Shown here: positions 16,516-24,817 of the stretch, piece by piece
Position numbering within the stretch: position 1 is the first letter of the stretch
How the letters are laid out: every line of letters begins with the position of its first letter
NCBI GenBank assembly: GCA_023393475.1
Contig: JAEWLC010000012.1
Span: 51,197 to 115,196, forward strand
DNA length: 64,000 nt
Direction: 5' to 3'
Source: Pseudomonadota bacterium
Lineage (GTDB): Bacteria; Pseudomonadota; Alphaproteobacteria; Rhizobiales; Devosiaceae
The notes under the pieces: model-generated
What the model was told of the DNA's origin: nothing
The model's input: the letters and a program-made list of their open reading frames with translations, nothing else
Database searches by the model: none
Program-made: the position numbers and the translations under genes

Positions 16516-17298
16516 TCAGAACAGGAACGACTCTCCAACAGGCCCGGGCGGGTCTTCCTTTGGCCCCACAGAGACGACCTGTAACATACCCGGCGGCAAC
16601 GGACGCTGCAGCAGCTTGGCCTCGTCCCAAGGTGCCGTCATCCAGATCTCGATCTCGTCTGGTGTAGTGAGGATAACCGGCATTGCGTCGGGGTTGGCCT
16701 GCGCCACGACATCGTTCGGATCGGTGGTGAGGAACGCGAACAGGTCAGTGGTGATCATCCCCTCTGAGGTCTTGCGGACGCTGGTCCATTGCGGGGCCAC
16801 TATGCCGGCGAAGTAGGCCAGCGGCCGATCTGCATCAAAGGCAAACCAGGTGTTGCCGAGCTTTTTGCCATCCGGGCCGACCTGGCTCGAGAACTCGGCG
16901 AAGCTGGTGAACGGCACGATGCAGCGGAACTCCGGCGCCAACCATCGCTTCCAGTGCAGGCTGTCAGTGTTGCGCACGTTGTGGGTGCCGCGATCGGGCT
17001 CATTGCGCACCAACTCGTCAAACTCGGCTTGACTAAGGTCGCGACCCTGCTTTTCGGCGATCTTCCTCGCCCGCTCCCTTGCCGCCAGGTAAAGCGCTCG
17101 CGACGAGCTGGGCATGCCCCAGCGCACCTTCACCAATTCGCGAAACCCACCGGGCACGTTGCGGATGATCGGCGCCAGCATGTCCGGATAGATCCCGGTT
17201 TGCGGCGCCAGGTTGCCGATGTTCGAAGCCACCTCGAACGTGAAACGAACCCGCCGCAGCGCCTCGAGATTGGTGGTGATGGAGTAGGCGTGACACAT
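16516..17298 (-). CDS. SRAP-domain protein (YedK/HMCES-like SOS-associated peptidase)
   Basis: 260-aa SRAP protein; the family covalently shields abasic sites in single-stranded DNA. Cys2, exposed after removal of Met1 (MCHAYSITTN), is the crosslinking nucleophile. The conserved Asn (NVRNTDSLHWKRWL) and Glu (IVPFTSFAEF) regions are present. At the position where family members usually have His before the A/R-M-P motif, this protein reads ANPDAMPVIL, so the active-site His appears to be Asn. Length is slightly above the 220-240 typical, owing to an insertion near residues 65-100. A DNA-repair role fits the nearby ligase. Confidence 0.88.
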   Translation of the reverse strand: MCHAYSITTNLEALRRVRFTFEVASNIGNLAPQTGIYPDMLAPIIRNVPGGFRELVKVRWGMPSSSRALYLAARERARKIAEKQGRDLSQAEFDELVRNEPDRGTHNVRNTDSLHWKRWLAPEFRCIVPFTSFAEFSSQVGPDGKKLGNTWFAFDADRPLAYFAGIVAPQWTSVRKTSEGMITTDLFAFLTTDPNDVVAQANPDAMPVILTTPDEIEIWMTAPWDEAKLLQRPLPPGMLQVVSVGPKEDPPGPVGESFLF

Positions 17299-17472
17299 AG
17301 CCGGAGGCTACCGGCGACCCTGTCGCGGGGCAACTATGTGCAGAGGGTCAACCGGCTTACAACCCGTCACTGCCGCTGCGTGATGGTGTACAGCATTTTG
17401 GGGAGCCATTGGGGACGAGCTCACGCGCAGCTGCATGCCGCGCCTTAACTCCTTGAAACAATTGGAGAAGTT

Positions 17473-17547
17473 TGGCGCGCCCTAGGGGAATCGAACCCCT
17501 GTTCCCGCCGTGAGAGGGCGGTGTCCTGACCGCTAGACGAAGGGCGC
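17473..17547 (-). tRNA. tRNA-Glu (CTC anticodon)
   Basis: 75-nt cloverleaf on the minus strand. Acceptor stem GCGCCCT pairs with AGGGCGC, discriminator G, and CCA is encoded. The anticodon stem CCGCC/GGCGG holds loop CTCTCAC, giving anticodon CTC. The T-arm CAGGGGTTCGATTCCCC is intact. It lies 61 bp from a second tRNA-Glu in the same orientation. Confidence 0.95.
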
Positions 17548-17608
17548 GGCGGAAGTCGTTATGGCGTTGAACGCCAACCGCGTCAACCACTCCTCGCGGA
17601 GTGGAAGG

Positions 17609-17683
17609 TGGTACGCCCTAGGGGAGTCGAACCCCTCTCTGCACCGTGAAAGGGTGCCGTCCTAACCGATAGACGAAGGGCGC
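17609..17683 (-). tRNA. tRNA-Glu (TTC anticodon)
   Basis: 75-nt cloverleaf on the minus strand. Acceptor stem GCGCCCT pairs with AGGGCGT (one G-U), discriminator A, CCA encoded. The anticodon stem GCACC/GGTGC holds loop CTTTCAC, giving anticodon TTC. The T-arm GAGGGGTTCGACTCCCC is intact. Together with the CTC copy it covers both Glu codons. Confidence 0.95.
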
Positions 17684-17751
17684 CTGCGGTGGCGTCCGTA
17701 TAGGGAGGTTCCCCAAAGCTGGCAAGAGCTAATTCCCGCCTTTTTGCGCTT

Positions 17752-18207
17752 TCAGCAACCTGAGAAGGTGATGGGCTTTTTCCAGCCGCGCGGACGATCG
17801 CGCACGTCGACATGGATGAACTCGCGGCCCGGGTAGCAGCCGAGGCCGCCGACTTCAGGGTTGCGCATCGCGAAGGCGATGAGGTTCGACTTGCTGACGC
17901 CGGGAATGAAGAAATCCACGGCTTTGCAGTTCATGTGGTAGCTGCTGTCGACGCCGCCGCCGATGATGTTGCGGATGGGATCGCGGTACTGCGAGTTTAC
18001 CACGATCTTGCGGCCGAACTGGCGCTCGAACGAGGCGATGACCCCGCGCAGCTTCGGATCGACGCACGAGTTATCCACATCGGAAGAGGCGAGGTACATG
18101 CCGGCGCGCTGGACGTAACCGCCGTAGGATGCGGGGCCAGCGCCGCCGAGGAAGAAGCAGCCGCTGAGAAGCGTGGCGCAGCACAGCGCCGCGATGAGGC
18201 GTATCAT
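17752..18207 (-). CDS. Peptidase M15-type (YcbK-like) lipoprotein
   Basis: 151 aa. The N-terminus is a lipoprotein signal (MIRLIAALCCATLLSGC, lipobox LLSG|C), so it is anchored in the envelope. The mature part carries the M15/DUF882 zinc-peptidase signature: SSYHMNCKAVDFFIPG (His and Asp ligands) and GLGCYPGREFIHVDVR (second His). This family trims or binds peptidoglycan stem peptides. The gene is monocistronic, downstream (in its own direction) of the glyoxalase. Substrate not proven. Confidence 0.8.
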   Translation of the reverse strand: MIRLIAALCCATLLSGCFFLGGAGPASYGGYVQRAGMYLASSDVDNSCVDPKLRGVIASFERQFGRKIVVNSQYRDPIRNIIGGGVDSSYHMNCKAVDFFIPGVSKSNLIAFAMRNPEVGGLGCYPGREFIHVDVRDRPRGWKKPITFSGC

Positions 18208-18327
18208 GTAGTCTTCCCCGACCCGCCGGATGGTGTGGCGCGAGGCCGGCCTTGCCCGGCCGACCTCGTGTCGGGAAGCTACGTTGGTTTGGCTAACCCG
18301 CCGCTAAGCGGTGTGGTTAGCGACCGG

Positions 18328-18747
18328 TTACCAGCTGCCGGTGTTGGGCATCGACAGCCACGGCTCGGCCGGGGCGAGGGCAGGGCCCGCCTGCAGGATC
18401 TCGATCGAGATGTTGTCGGGCGAGCGCACGAACGCCATGCGGCCGTCGCGCGGCGGGCGGTTGATGGTGATGCCCATGTCCTGCAGGTGCTTGCAATAGG
18501 CGTAGATGTCGTCGACCTCGTAGGCGAGGTGGCCGAAATTGCGCCCGCCCGTATAGACCTCGGGGTCCCAGTTGTAGGTGAGTTCCACCTGCGCGTCGGG
18601 CTGGCCCTCGGGGGCGAGGAAGATCAGCGTATAGCGTCCCTTTTCGTTTTCGCTGCGGTGCGATTCCACGAGCCCGAGGCCGTCACGGTAAAAGCGCAGG
18701 CTGGCATCGACATCGGTGACGCGCACCATGGTGTGGAGATATTTCAA
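18328..18747 (-). CDS. gloA: Lactoylglutathione lyase (glyoxalase I)
   Basis: Converts the methylglyoxal-glutathione hemithioacetal to S-lactoylglutathione. It is 139 aa if started at the TTG at 18747, which has GGAGG 6 nt upstream and gives the family N-terminus KYLHTMVRVTDVDASLRFY; longer versions add a poorly conserved leader. The four metal ligands are in place: His in LHTMVRV, Glu in VELTYNW, His in FGHLAYEV and Glu in ISIEILQ. VOC beta-alpha-beta repeats are clear. Confidence 0.92.
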   Translation of the reverse strand: MKYLHTMVRVTDVDASLRFYRDGLGLVESHRSENEKGRYTLIFLAPEGQPDAQVELTYNWDPEVYTGGRNFGHLAYEVDDIYAYCKHLQDMGITINRPPRDGRMAFVRSPDNISIEILQAGPALAPAEPWLSMPNTGSW

Positions 18748-18973
18748 CTCGGTCCTCCGGGATCGTCGGGCGGCGCAGACAGGCGCTGCCGGGGCCGGCA
18801 CTGTATTGTTGCGTAGGCCATGCAGCAACCCGGCCACACCGCCCGATCATCGCGAAAAAGCGCGGGCATAATGGTAAACGCTTCTTAACTTCCGCTAGTG
18901 AATCGGACAGAGTGTTCAAGTCTTGTGGCGTACCCCGTTTAGCGGCGGGGCGAGTACGAAAAGGCTTGAGGGC

Positions 18974-19597
18974 ATGGGGGCCAAATCAACACCCGACGGT
19001 GAAGAACCAGGAGTTCGCTCTTTCGAGGCGGGCGATCTGGGCCAGCGGCCGGCGGTGAGCCAGGGAAATGATGCTTCGCTCGATGTGATCGAGGTCGTGG
19101 GCACCATCAAGTGGTTCGACGTCGCCAAGGGTTTCGGCTTCATCGTACCCGACGACGGGCGTGCTGACGTGCTGTTGCATGTGACCTGCCTGCGGCGTGA
19201 CGGCTACCAGACGGCCTACGAGGGCTCGCGGGTGGTTGTCGAGGCGCTGGCGCGTCCAGGTGGGTTACAGGCCTTCCGCATCCTTTCGATGGACGACACC
19301 ACCGCCAAGCACCCGGCGCAGATGCCGGCGCCGCGCACGCATGTCAGCGTCGAGCCGACCAGCAAGCTCGAGCGCCTCGAGGTGAAGTGGTTCAACCGCA
19401 TCCGCGGTTTCGGCTTCCTCTCGGCTGGCGATGGCGCCCCGGACATCTTCGTCCACATGGAAACGCTGCGCCGCTTCGGCATCACCGAGCTGCGCCCCGG
19501 CCAGCATGTCCTCGTGCGCTACGGCAACGGCCCCAAGGGCCTGATGGTCGCCGAAATCCGCCCCGACGGCTGGGGCGACGCACCCAGCTCGCACTGA
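18974..19597 (+). CDS. Double cold-shock-domain protein
   Basis: 207 aa with two CSDs separated by a linker. CSD1 is at residues about 40-108 (GTIKWFDVAKGFGFIVPDDGRADVLLHVTCLRRDG) and CSD2 at about 134-200 (VKWFNRIRGFGFLSAGDGAPDIFVHMETLRRFG). Both have RNP1-like KGFGFI/RGFGFL and RNP2-like VLLHV/IFVHM motifs, so it should bind single-stranded RNA/DNA. The tandem form is typical of alphaproteobacterial CspD-like proteins. ATG 18974 was chosen over the upstream GTG at 18923. A strong terminator follows. Confidence 0.88.
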   Translation: MGAKSTPDGEEPGVRSFEAGDLGQRPAVSQGNDASLDVIEVVGTIKWFDVAKGFGFIVPDDGRADVLLHVTCLRRDGYQTAYEGSRVVVEALARPGGLQAFRILSMDDTTAKHPAQMPAPRTHVSVEPTSKLERLEVKWFNRIRGFGFLSAGDGAPDIFVHMETLRRFGITELRPGQHVLVRYGNGPKGLMVAEIRPDGWGDAPSSH

Positions 19598-19617
19598 GCG
19601 GGCGAGGGAAGATGGAG

Positions 19618-19646
19618 CGGCGCCCAACGGGCGCCGTTTGCTTTTT
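19618..19646 (+). terminator. Rho-independent terminator after the cold-shock gene
   Basis: Eight-bp GC stem CGGCGCCC/GGGCGCCG with an AAC loop, followed by TTTGCTTTTT. Confidence 0.88.
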
Positions 19647-19696
19647 GGGGCGGGGCAGGTTCGTCCGGTGTGCGGTAGCTCCGGTCAGCGCGAGAC

Positions 19697-20665
19697 TTAC
19701 CGGTTCGGCGGCTCCGCGCTGAGCAGGCGGCGGACCAGGGCTGATTGGGTCCGTACACCGGTCTTGTCGTAGGTCCGCTGCAACTGCGTCCGCACCGTGT
19801 TGATGCTGACCTCCAGCATCTTCGAGGCGGCGGCGAGGTCGTGACCCTCAGCGATGAGGCCCGCAAGCCGCGCCTGTGCCGGCGACAGCCCGTAGACGGC
19901 CTGCGCCTTGTCGATGCGGCGGCCGAGGGTTGCCGCATCGTCGAACGACACCATGACCTTGCCGTCCTCGAGCTGGACCCAGCAATAGAGCGGGGCCGAG
20001 AAGTCGTCGTCCCCGAGTTGCACGGCCCAGTCCTGTTTGCCCGACACGTTGAGGGGCACCTGGCTGTCGAGTTCGTGGAAGGCCTGCCGCAGCGCCTCGC
20101 GCAGCAGCGGCCGGCTCTGCCGCTGCCGGGCCGCCAGCCTGCCTGCGGCGACGACGAGCCCAGCATGCGACCCGATGCGGTCGCGCGCCTGCTGGTTCAT
20201 CCACACCACGCGCGCGTCTGCGTCGACCTCGATCAGCGGACAGCCGGAATGGGTCGCGATGCTCTGCATGACGGCGAGGCAGGCGATCTTCCAGACGCCC
20301 TCGACCCGATGCACGACCTTCAGCAGCCGCTTGACGTCGGCCTCGTCGTCGAGGCCGATCTGGTCGTAGGTGATCCAGCCCATGTTGCCGTCGACGAAGA
20401 CGTTGATGCCTTCCCAGCGGACGCGCCCTTCGAAGGCGTTCGGCTTGGGGTGGCGCGCCATGACGTTGCGGATGTGGTCGGCGATCGTCTCCCAGCCTTC
20501 ATCGACGCGGACGCCGATGGAGGCGAAGGAGTGAAGCCGCCGGGTCTGCGGCGAGTGCACCCAATGGCTGGCGAGGGCATCGAAATCGCGCCGCAGCCAG
20601 GCGTCGGTCTCGGCCCGGATCACTGCCAGTATCGCGGCCTTGTCGGCTTCGATGTCGCCCGCCAT
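19697..20665 (-). CDS. LuxR-type regulator with SnoaL-like sensor domain
   Basis: 322 aa. The first about 135 residues fold like a nuclear-transport-factor-2/SnoaL domain (AVIRAETDAWLRRDFDALASHWV...IGLDDEADVKRLLKVVHRVEGVWKIAC). A PAS-like region follows (CPLIEVDADARVVWMNQQARDRIG). The C-terminus is a LuxR HTH (LSPAQARLAGLIAEGHDLAAASKMLEVSINTVRTQLQRTYDKTGV). It is probably a ligand-sensing transcription factor; the target is unknown. GGAGGT lies just before ATG 20665, so this start is preferred to the ATG at 20695. Codon use matches the backbone. Confidence 0.82.
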   Translation of the reverse strand: MAGDIEADKAAILAVIRAETDAWLRRDFDALASHWVHSPQTRRLHSFASIGVRVDEGWETIADHIRNVMARHPKPNAFEGRVRWEGINVFVDGNMGWITYDQIGLDDEADVKRLLKVVHRVEGVWKIACLAVMQSIATHSGCPLIEVDADARVVWMNQQARDRIGSHAGLVVAAGRLAARQRQSRPLLREALRQAFHELDSQVPLNVSGKQDWAVQLGDDDFSAPLYCWVQLEDGKVMVSFDDAATLGRRIDKAQAVYGLSPAQARLAGLIAEGHDLAAASKMLEVSINTVRTQLQRTYDKTGVRTQSALVRRLLSAEPPNR

Positions 20666-20703
20666 GCGACCTCCGATGGCACTTTCATCCAGCATATCAC
20701 AGG

Positions 20704-20892
20704 CTAGAGCAGGGCGGTGCCGACCATCAGCACGACGCACAGGACGGCTGCGCCGGCCAGCGAGCCGAGCCTCGCCCATGGCACGCCGGGCAAGCTGGTG
20801 CGGGCGTAGTAGAGGTCTTCCTCCCGGGCGCTCATCTTGTGGCGGGCGGGTCGCTCCGGAAACATGCCACTGTAGACGCTGTAGAGATCCAT
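20704..20892 (-). CDS. Small single-TM membrane protein
   Basis: 62 aa. An N-terminal soluble part (MDLYSVYSGMFPERPARHKMSAREEDLYYARTSL) is followed by a C-terminal membrane helix (LGSLAGAAVLCVVLMVGTALL). ATG 20892 has GGGAGG 7 nt upstream, which argues that this is a real gene. It lies upstream of the LuxR gene on the same strand and may share its promoter. Function unknown. Confidence 0.6.
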   Translation of the reverse strand: MDLYSVYSGMFPERPARHKMSAREEDLYYARTSLPGVPWARLGSLAGAAVLCVVLMVGTALL

Positions 20893-21067
20893 CCGTGCCT
20901 CCCATCGAGGATGAGGGGAGGGTGTCACGACCCAGGCGATGTGCCTGTCATGCGGGCGGACGACACCCGGCAAAACCTGCCGTTGGGCCCGGCCGCTTTT
21001 GCCGCTTTCTCGCCACAGGAATTACCGCGCACGCAAAAAGACAAGTAAGATCAACGGCATGGCGAAC

Positions 21068-21083
21068 TGGCACTGCCCTTGCA
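21068..21083 (+). promoter_or_regulatory. Sigma-54 promoter of flgE
   Basis: TGGCACTGCCCTTGCA matches the RpoN consensus TGGCAC-N5-TTGCA at every defined base. The -12 GC is 56 nt before the flgE ATG, leaving room for a short leader. Sigma-54 control of the hook operon is established in Caulobacter-type flagellar hierarchies. Confidence 0.85.
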
Positions 21084-21138
21084 TTGCTCTATCCGAACCC
21101 GCGTGTCCGCACGCCGAATGGGGGTACTGGAGCATAAC

Positions 21139-22893
21139 ATGGGCATCTACGGCGCTCTTTCGACCGCAGTAACTGGGCTTCGCGCCCAATCCTTCGCGCT
21201 TGAGAATATCTCGGGCAACATCGCCAACAGCCAGACCACCGGCTTCAAGCGCATCGACACCGACTTCGTCGACATGATCCCGGACGCGGCGCAGAGGCGC
21301 CAGACGGCGGGCTCGGTGCTGGCCTATTCGCGCTCCACCAACAACGTGCAGGGCGACATCAAGGGCACGACGACCGAAACGAACATGGCCATCAACGGCA
21401 ACGGCTTCTTCGTCGTCGAGCCGGCCATCGGCATGTCGGATGGCGACACGCTCTTTGCGGGTGCCAGCTACTACACCCGTCGCGGCGACTTCGAGCTCGA
21501 CAAGAACGGCTACCTCGTCAACGGCTCGGGCTATTACCTCAAGGGCCTGCCGATCGACCCGGCGACGCAGAACATCTCGAGCTCCGTGCCGCAGGTGCTG
21601 AAGGTCTCGAGCTCGTTCCTCCCCGCCGAGCAAACCACCTCGATCAACTACGAGCTGAACCTGCCGCAACTGCCCAAGACCGCCGCCTACCAGGCGTCGA
21701 ACACGCCGGGCAGCGAGTTGCTGCGGGCCCAGGACTTCATGAACATCACCCCGAACGTGCCGGCGACGACAGCGGGCTCGTCGGCCGTCGGCTCCGACCC
21801 GGCGACCACCATCGCGACAGCGACCAACACGCTGAAGATCACGGTCAACGGCACGGATTACGACTTCAGCTTCAACCAGGGCAGCGGCACGGTCGGCAAC
21901 GACATCGACGTTTCCATCGCCCCGACCAACACCGTGACGGGTCTTCTCAATGCCATCCAGGGCGCGCTGCCGGCCGGCACGCAGATCGGACTGGTCGGCG
22001 GCAGGATCACGGTGACGGCTGCGGACGACAACGACGTGATCGCCATCCAGGATGGCACGACCGGCACGTCGTCGCTTGGTTTCGGCCTCGCCGATGGCAC
22101 CTACAACCCCACCGTGTCGCAGGCGCTCTACCTGCAGCAGCGCGTGAACACCGTCAGCGCCGATAACGCCGACACGTTCATTTCGCAGTCCATCTCGGGC
22201 GGCGCCGTGACTGTCTACGCCGGCAACGGCGCACCGGCCAACGTGCAGATGCGCTGGGCCAAAGTGAACTCGACCGCCAATGGCGGCGCCGAGCGCTGGA
22301 ACCTCTTCATCCTCACCAATTCCGAGGCGACGGGGGCCGGCACTGAGTGGAGCCGCGTCGGCGGCGACTACACCTTCGGTCCCGATGGTTCGCCGAGCCC
22401 GGCCGTGGAGTACACCGACCTTCCGGGCCTCACCGTCAACGGCGTGACCATCGGCGACCTGCGCCTGCAGCACGGAACGACCGGCCTTACCCAGTTCTCG
22501 GATCCGAACGGCAACGCCGAGGTTACGCGCCTGACCCAGAACGGCTATGCCGCCGGCGAGTTCGTCTCGGTCGCGGTGAACGACAACGGCCGGGTGGTGG
22601 TGTCCTACACCAACGGCCAGCAGCTCGAAGTCGCCCAGGTGGTGACCGCCAACTTCAACGCCGTGAATGCGCTGAAGCGCATGGACGGCGGCGTGTTCGC
22701 GGCGACCTCGGAGTCGGGCGAGCCGCTGCTCGATACGGATGGGGTCATCGGCTCGGCCGTGGAAGCGTCGAACACCGACATCTCGGAAGAGTTCACCAAG
22801 CTCATCGTCACCCAGCAGGCCTATGCCGCCGGCACCCGCATCGTCTCCGCAGCCGACCAGATGCTGCAGGAATCGCTGAACATGATCCGCTGA
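21139..22893 (+). CDS. flgE: Flagellar hook protein FlgE
   Basis: Structural protein of the extracellular hook, exported by the flagellar type III apparatus; 584 aa. The N-terminal D0 helix has the rod/hook signature (GIYGALSTAVTGLRAQSFALENISGNIANSQTTGFKRIDTDF), which also carries the ANxQTxGF-type motif. The C-terminus ends with the conserved ASNTDISEEFTKLIVTQQAYAAGTRIVSAADQMLQESLNMIR. The middle is a long hook-surface insertion. ATG 21139 has GGAG upstream and follows the sigma-54 promoter. It heads an operon with flgK and flgL. Confidence 0.96.
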   Translation: MGIYGALSTAVTGLRAQSFALENISGNIANSQTTGFKRIDTDFVDMIPDAAQRRQTAGSVLAYSRSTNNVQGDIKGTTTETNMAINGNGFFVVEPAIGMSDGDTLFAGASYYTRRGDFELDKNGYLVNGSGYYLKGLPIDPATQNISSSVPQVLKVSSSFLPAEQTTSINYELNLPQLPKTAAYQASNTPGSELLRAQDFMNITPNVPATTAGSSAVGSDPATTIATATNTLKITVNGTDYDFSFNQGSGTVGNDIDVSIAPTNTVTGLLNAIQGALPAGTQIGLVGGRITVTAADDNDVIAIQDGTTGTSSLGFGLADGTYNPTVSQALYLQQRVNTVSADNADTFISQSISGGAVTVYAGNGAPANVQMRWAKVNSTANGGAERWNLFILTNSEATGAGTEWSRVGGDYTFGPDGSPSPAVEYTDLPGLTVNGVTIGDLRLQHGTTGLTQFSDPNGNAEVTRLTQNGYAAGEFVSVAVNDNGRVVVSYTNGQQLEVAQVVTANFNAVNALKRMDGGVFAATSESGEPLLDTDGVIGSAVEASNTDISEEFTKLIVTQQAYAAGTRIVSAADQMLQESLNMIR

Positions 22894-22961
22894 TGCGGAG
22901 CTGAACTTCTCCGGCGCGGGCACCTCCTGCGCCGGAGCGAACTCAACTGGAGCAGGATGGC

Positions 22962-24809
22962 ATGGGGCTCTCCGTTACCCTCAGCAATGCGCTCTCCGGC
23001 ATGCGTGTCGGGCAGAACGCGCTCGACACGCTGTCGAACAACGTCGCGAACGCCGGCACGCCCGGCTATCACCGCCGTTCGACCAGCGTCATCGACTCGC
23101 TGGGCGTCAACTCGTCCTATGCCCGCGAAGGCCAGCTCACCCGCGCCTTCAACACGAGCCTCCAGGCGCACTACACGCGCACCACCTCGGAATCGGGCTT
23201 TACCGGCGTCCAGGCGAGCTTCCTCGATCGCGTGCAGGTGCTGTTCGGCAAGCCAGGGACGGTCGGCTCGATCGATAGCGCCTACAACGCGTTCGAGAGC
23301 TCGCTGGCGGCGGTGGCGACCAGCCCGGACAGCTATGCCAACCGCGCCGACTTCGTGCAGAAGGCCCAGGCACTGGCCGGCACGCTGAACCGGCTGAGCT
23401 CCGACATCCAGTCGCTCCGCCAGGAGATCGAGGCGAAGCTGTCGAACAGCGTCGAGCAGATCAACAACCAGCTGCAATCGCTGGAAAAGGTGAACCTGCG
23501 GCTCGCCGATCAGGGGATCGATGCCACCTCTCGCGCGACGCTGATGGACCAGCGGGATCGGCTGGTCGAAGATCTGTCGACGCAGATGGACCTCAACGTC
23601 ACCTATCGCAGTGACGGGACCGTGGCACTGATGACCCGTTCGGGCGTCGGCATCCTCGACGTGAAGGCCTCCGTGTTCAGCTACGAGAGCGCCGGTGCGC
23701 TCTCCGCAGCCTCGCGCTTCAGTCCGAACGACGCGGTGAGTGGCGTCGGCAAGCTGTCCATCATGACGCCGGCTGGGCTGGAGATCGACCTCGTCAAGCA
23801 GAACGTGCTGCAATCGGGCGAACTCGCCGGACTGGTCCAGCTGCGCGATCGCCAGCTTGTACAGGCCCAGGACCAGCTCGACGAGATCGCCGCTTCGGTG
23901 GCGCAGGCGATGTCGACCAATGTCGAGCAGGGCACGCAGGTGTCGGTCGGGCCGGCCAACGGCTACGAGGTCGACCTGGCGGACATCCGCAACGGCAACG
24001 AGTTCAGTTTCAAGTACCTGCAGGGCGGCGCCGAGCGCACCGTGCGGGTGCTGCGCGTGGACGATACCTCGAAGCTGCCGCTCGACTATGTCGACGCCAA
24101 CGGCGCGCGGGTGATCGGGCTCGATTTCTCCGGTGGTACGGCGGCTGTGGCCGCCCAGCTGCAGCAGCGCATGGGCGGCGGCTTCAACATCACCAACCCG
24201 TCGGGCACGACGATCCGGGTACTGGACGACGGTGCGGCCGGGACAACCGACATGCTTTCGCTGTCGACGCGCACGACCTCGACCGGGCTGCAGAACGGCA
24301 CGCTGGGTTTCTCGCTGTTCGTCGACACCAACAATGCCGACTTTACCAACAACCTCGACGGCGTCGGGCAGAAGCTCGGCTTTGCGAGCCGCATCACCGT
24401 CAATTCGGCGATTGTCGCCGACAACCGGCTGCTGGTGCAGTTCACCGGCACGACGCCGCTCGGCGACCAGGACCGGCTGAACCAGCTGATCTCCAATCTC
24501 GACGACATGCGTTTCGCCGGCGGGCAGGGGAACGGGGCGACCAATGCCAGCGCCCGCCTCGGCGGCACTGTCGCCGACCTGATCTCGCAGACACTCAACT
24601 ACCAGGGCAACGTCGCCGAGGCGGCGATCTCGAACGACGAGACGCAGCAGATGACGCTCGATGCCCTGACCCAGCGGCTCGACAGCGAGTATGGCGTCGA
24701 CGTCGACGAGGAAATGGCCCGTCTCATGGAACTGCAGAACGCCTTCGCCGCCAATGCGCGGGTGATGAGCGTGGTGCAGGAGCTCATGGACGCCCTGATG
24801 CAGCTGTAG
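22962..24809 (+). CDS. flgK: Flagellar hook-associated protein 1 FlgK
   Basis: First hook-filament junction protein, 615 aa. The N-terminal region has LSNALSGMRVGQNALDTLSNNVANAGTPGYHRR and a coiled-coil heptad region (LNRLSSDIQSLRQEIEAKLSNSVEQINNQLQSLEKVN). The C-terminus (MTLDALTQRLDSEYGVDVDEEMARLMELQNAFAANARVMSVVQELMDALMQL) pairs with the N-terminal helix in the D0/D1 core. It lies 68 nt after flgE and 8 nt before flgL, so all three are co-transcribed. ATG 22962 was used; the ATG 5 nt earlier is out of frame. Confidence 0.96.
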   Translation: MGLSVTLSNALSGMRVGQNALDTLSNNVANAGTPGYHRRSTSVIDSLGVNSSYAREGQLTRAFNTSLQAHYTRTTSESGFTGVQASFLDRVQVLFGKPGTVGSIDSAYNAFESSLAAVATSPDSYANRADFVQKAQALAGTLNRLSSDIQSLRQEIEAKLSNSVEQINNQLQSLEKVNLRLADQGIDATSRATLMDQRDRLVEDLSTQMDLNVTYRSDGTVALMTRSGVGILDVKASVFSYESAGALSAASRFSPNDAVSGVGKLSIMTPAGLEIDLVKQNVLQSGELAGLVQLRDRQLVQAQDQLDEIAASVAQAMSTNVEQGTQVSVGPANGYEVDLADIRNGNEFSFKYLQGGAERTVRVLRVDDTSKLPLDYVDANGARVIGLDFSGGTAAVAAQLQQRMGGGFNITNPSGTTIRVLDDGAAGTTDMLSLSTRTTSTGLQNGTLGFSLFVDTNNADFTNNLDGVGQKLGFASRITVNSAIVADNRLLVQFTGTTPLGDQDRLNQLISNLDDMRFAGGQGNGATNASARLGGTVADLISQTLNYQGNVAEAAISNDETQQMTLDALTQRLDSEYGVDVDEEMARLMELQNAFAANARVMSVVQELMDALMQL

Positions 24810-24817
24810 GACTAGAG

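Noticed and set aside
21022..22923. Long minus-strand ORF opposite flgE (633 aa)
   Set aside because: Antisense shadow of flgE with no domain; the sense strand is unambiguous.
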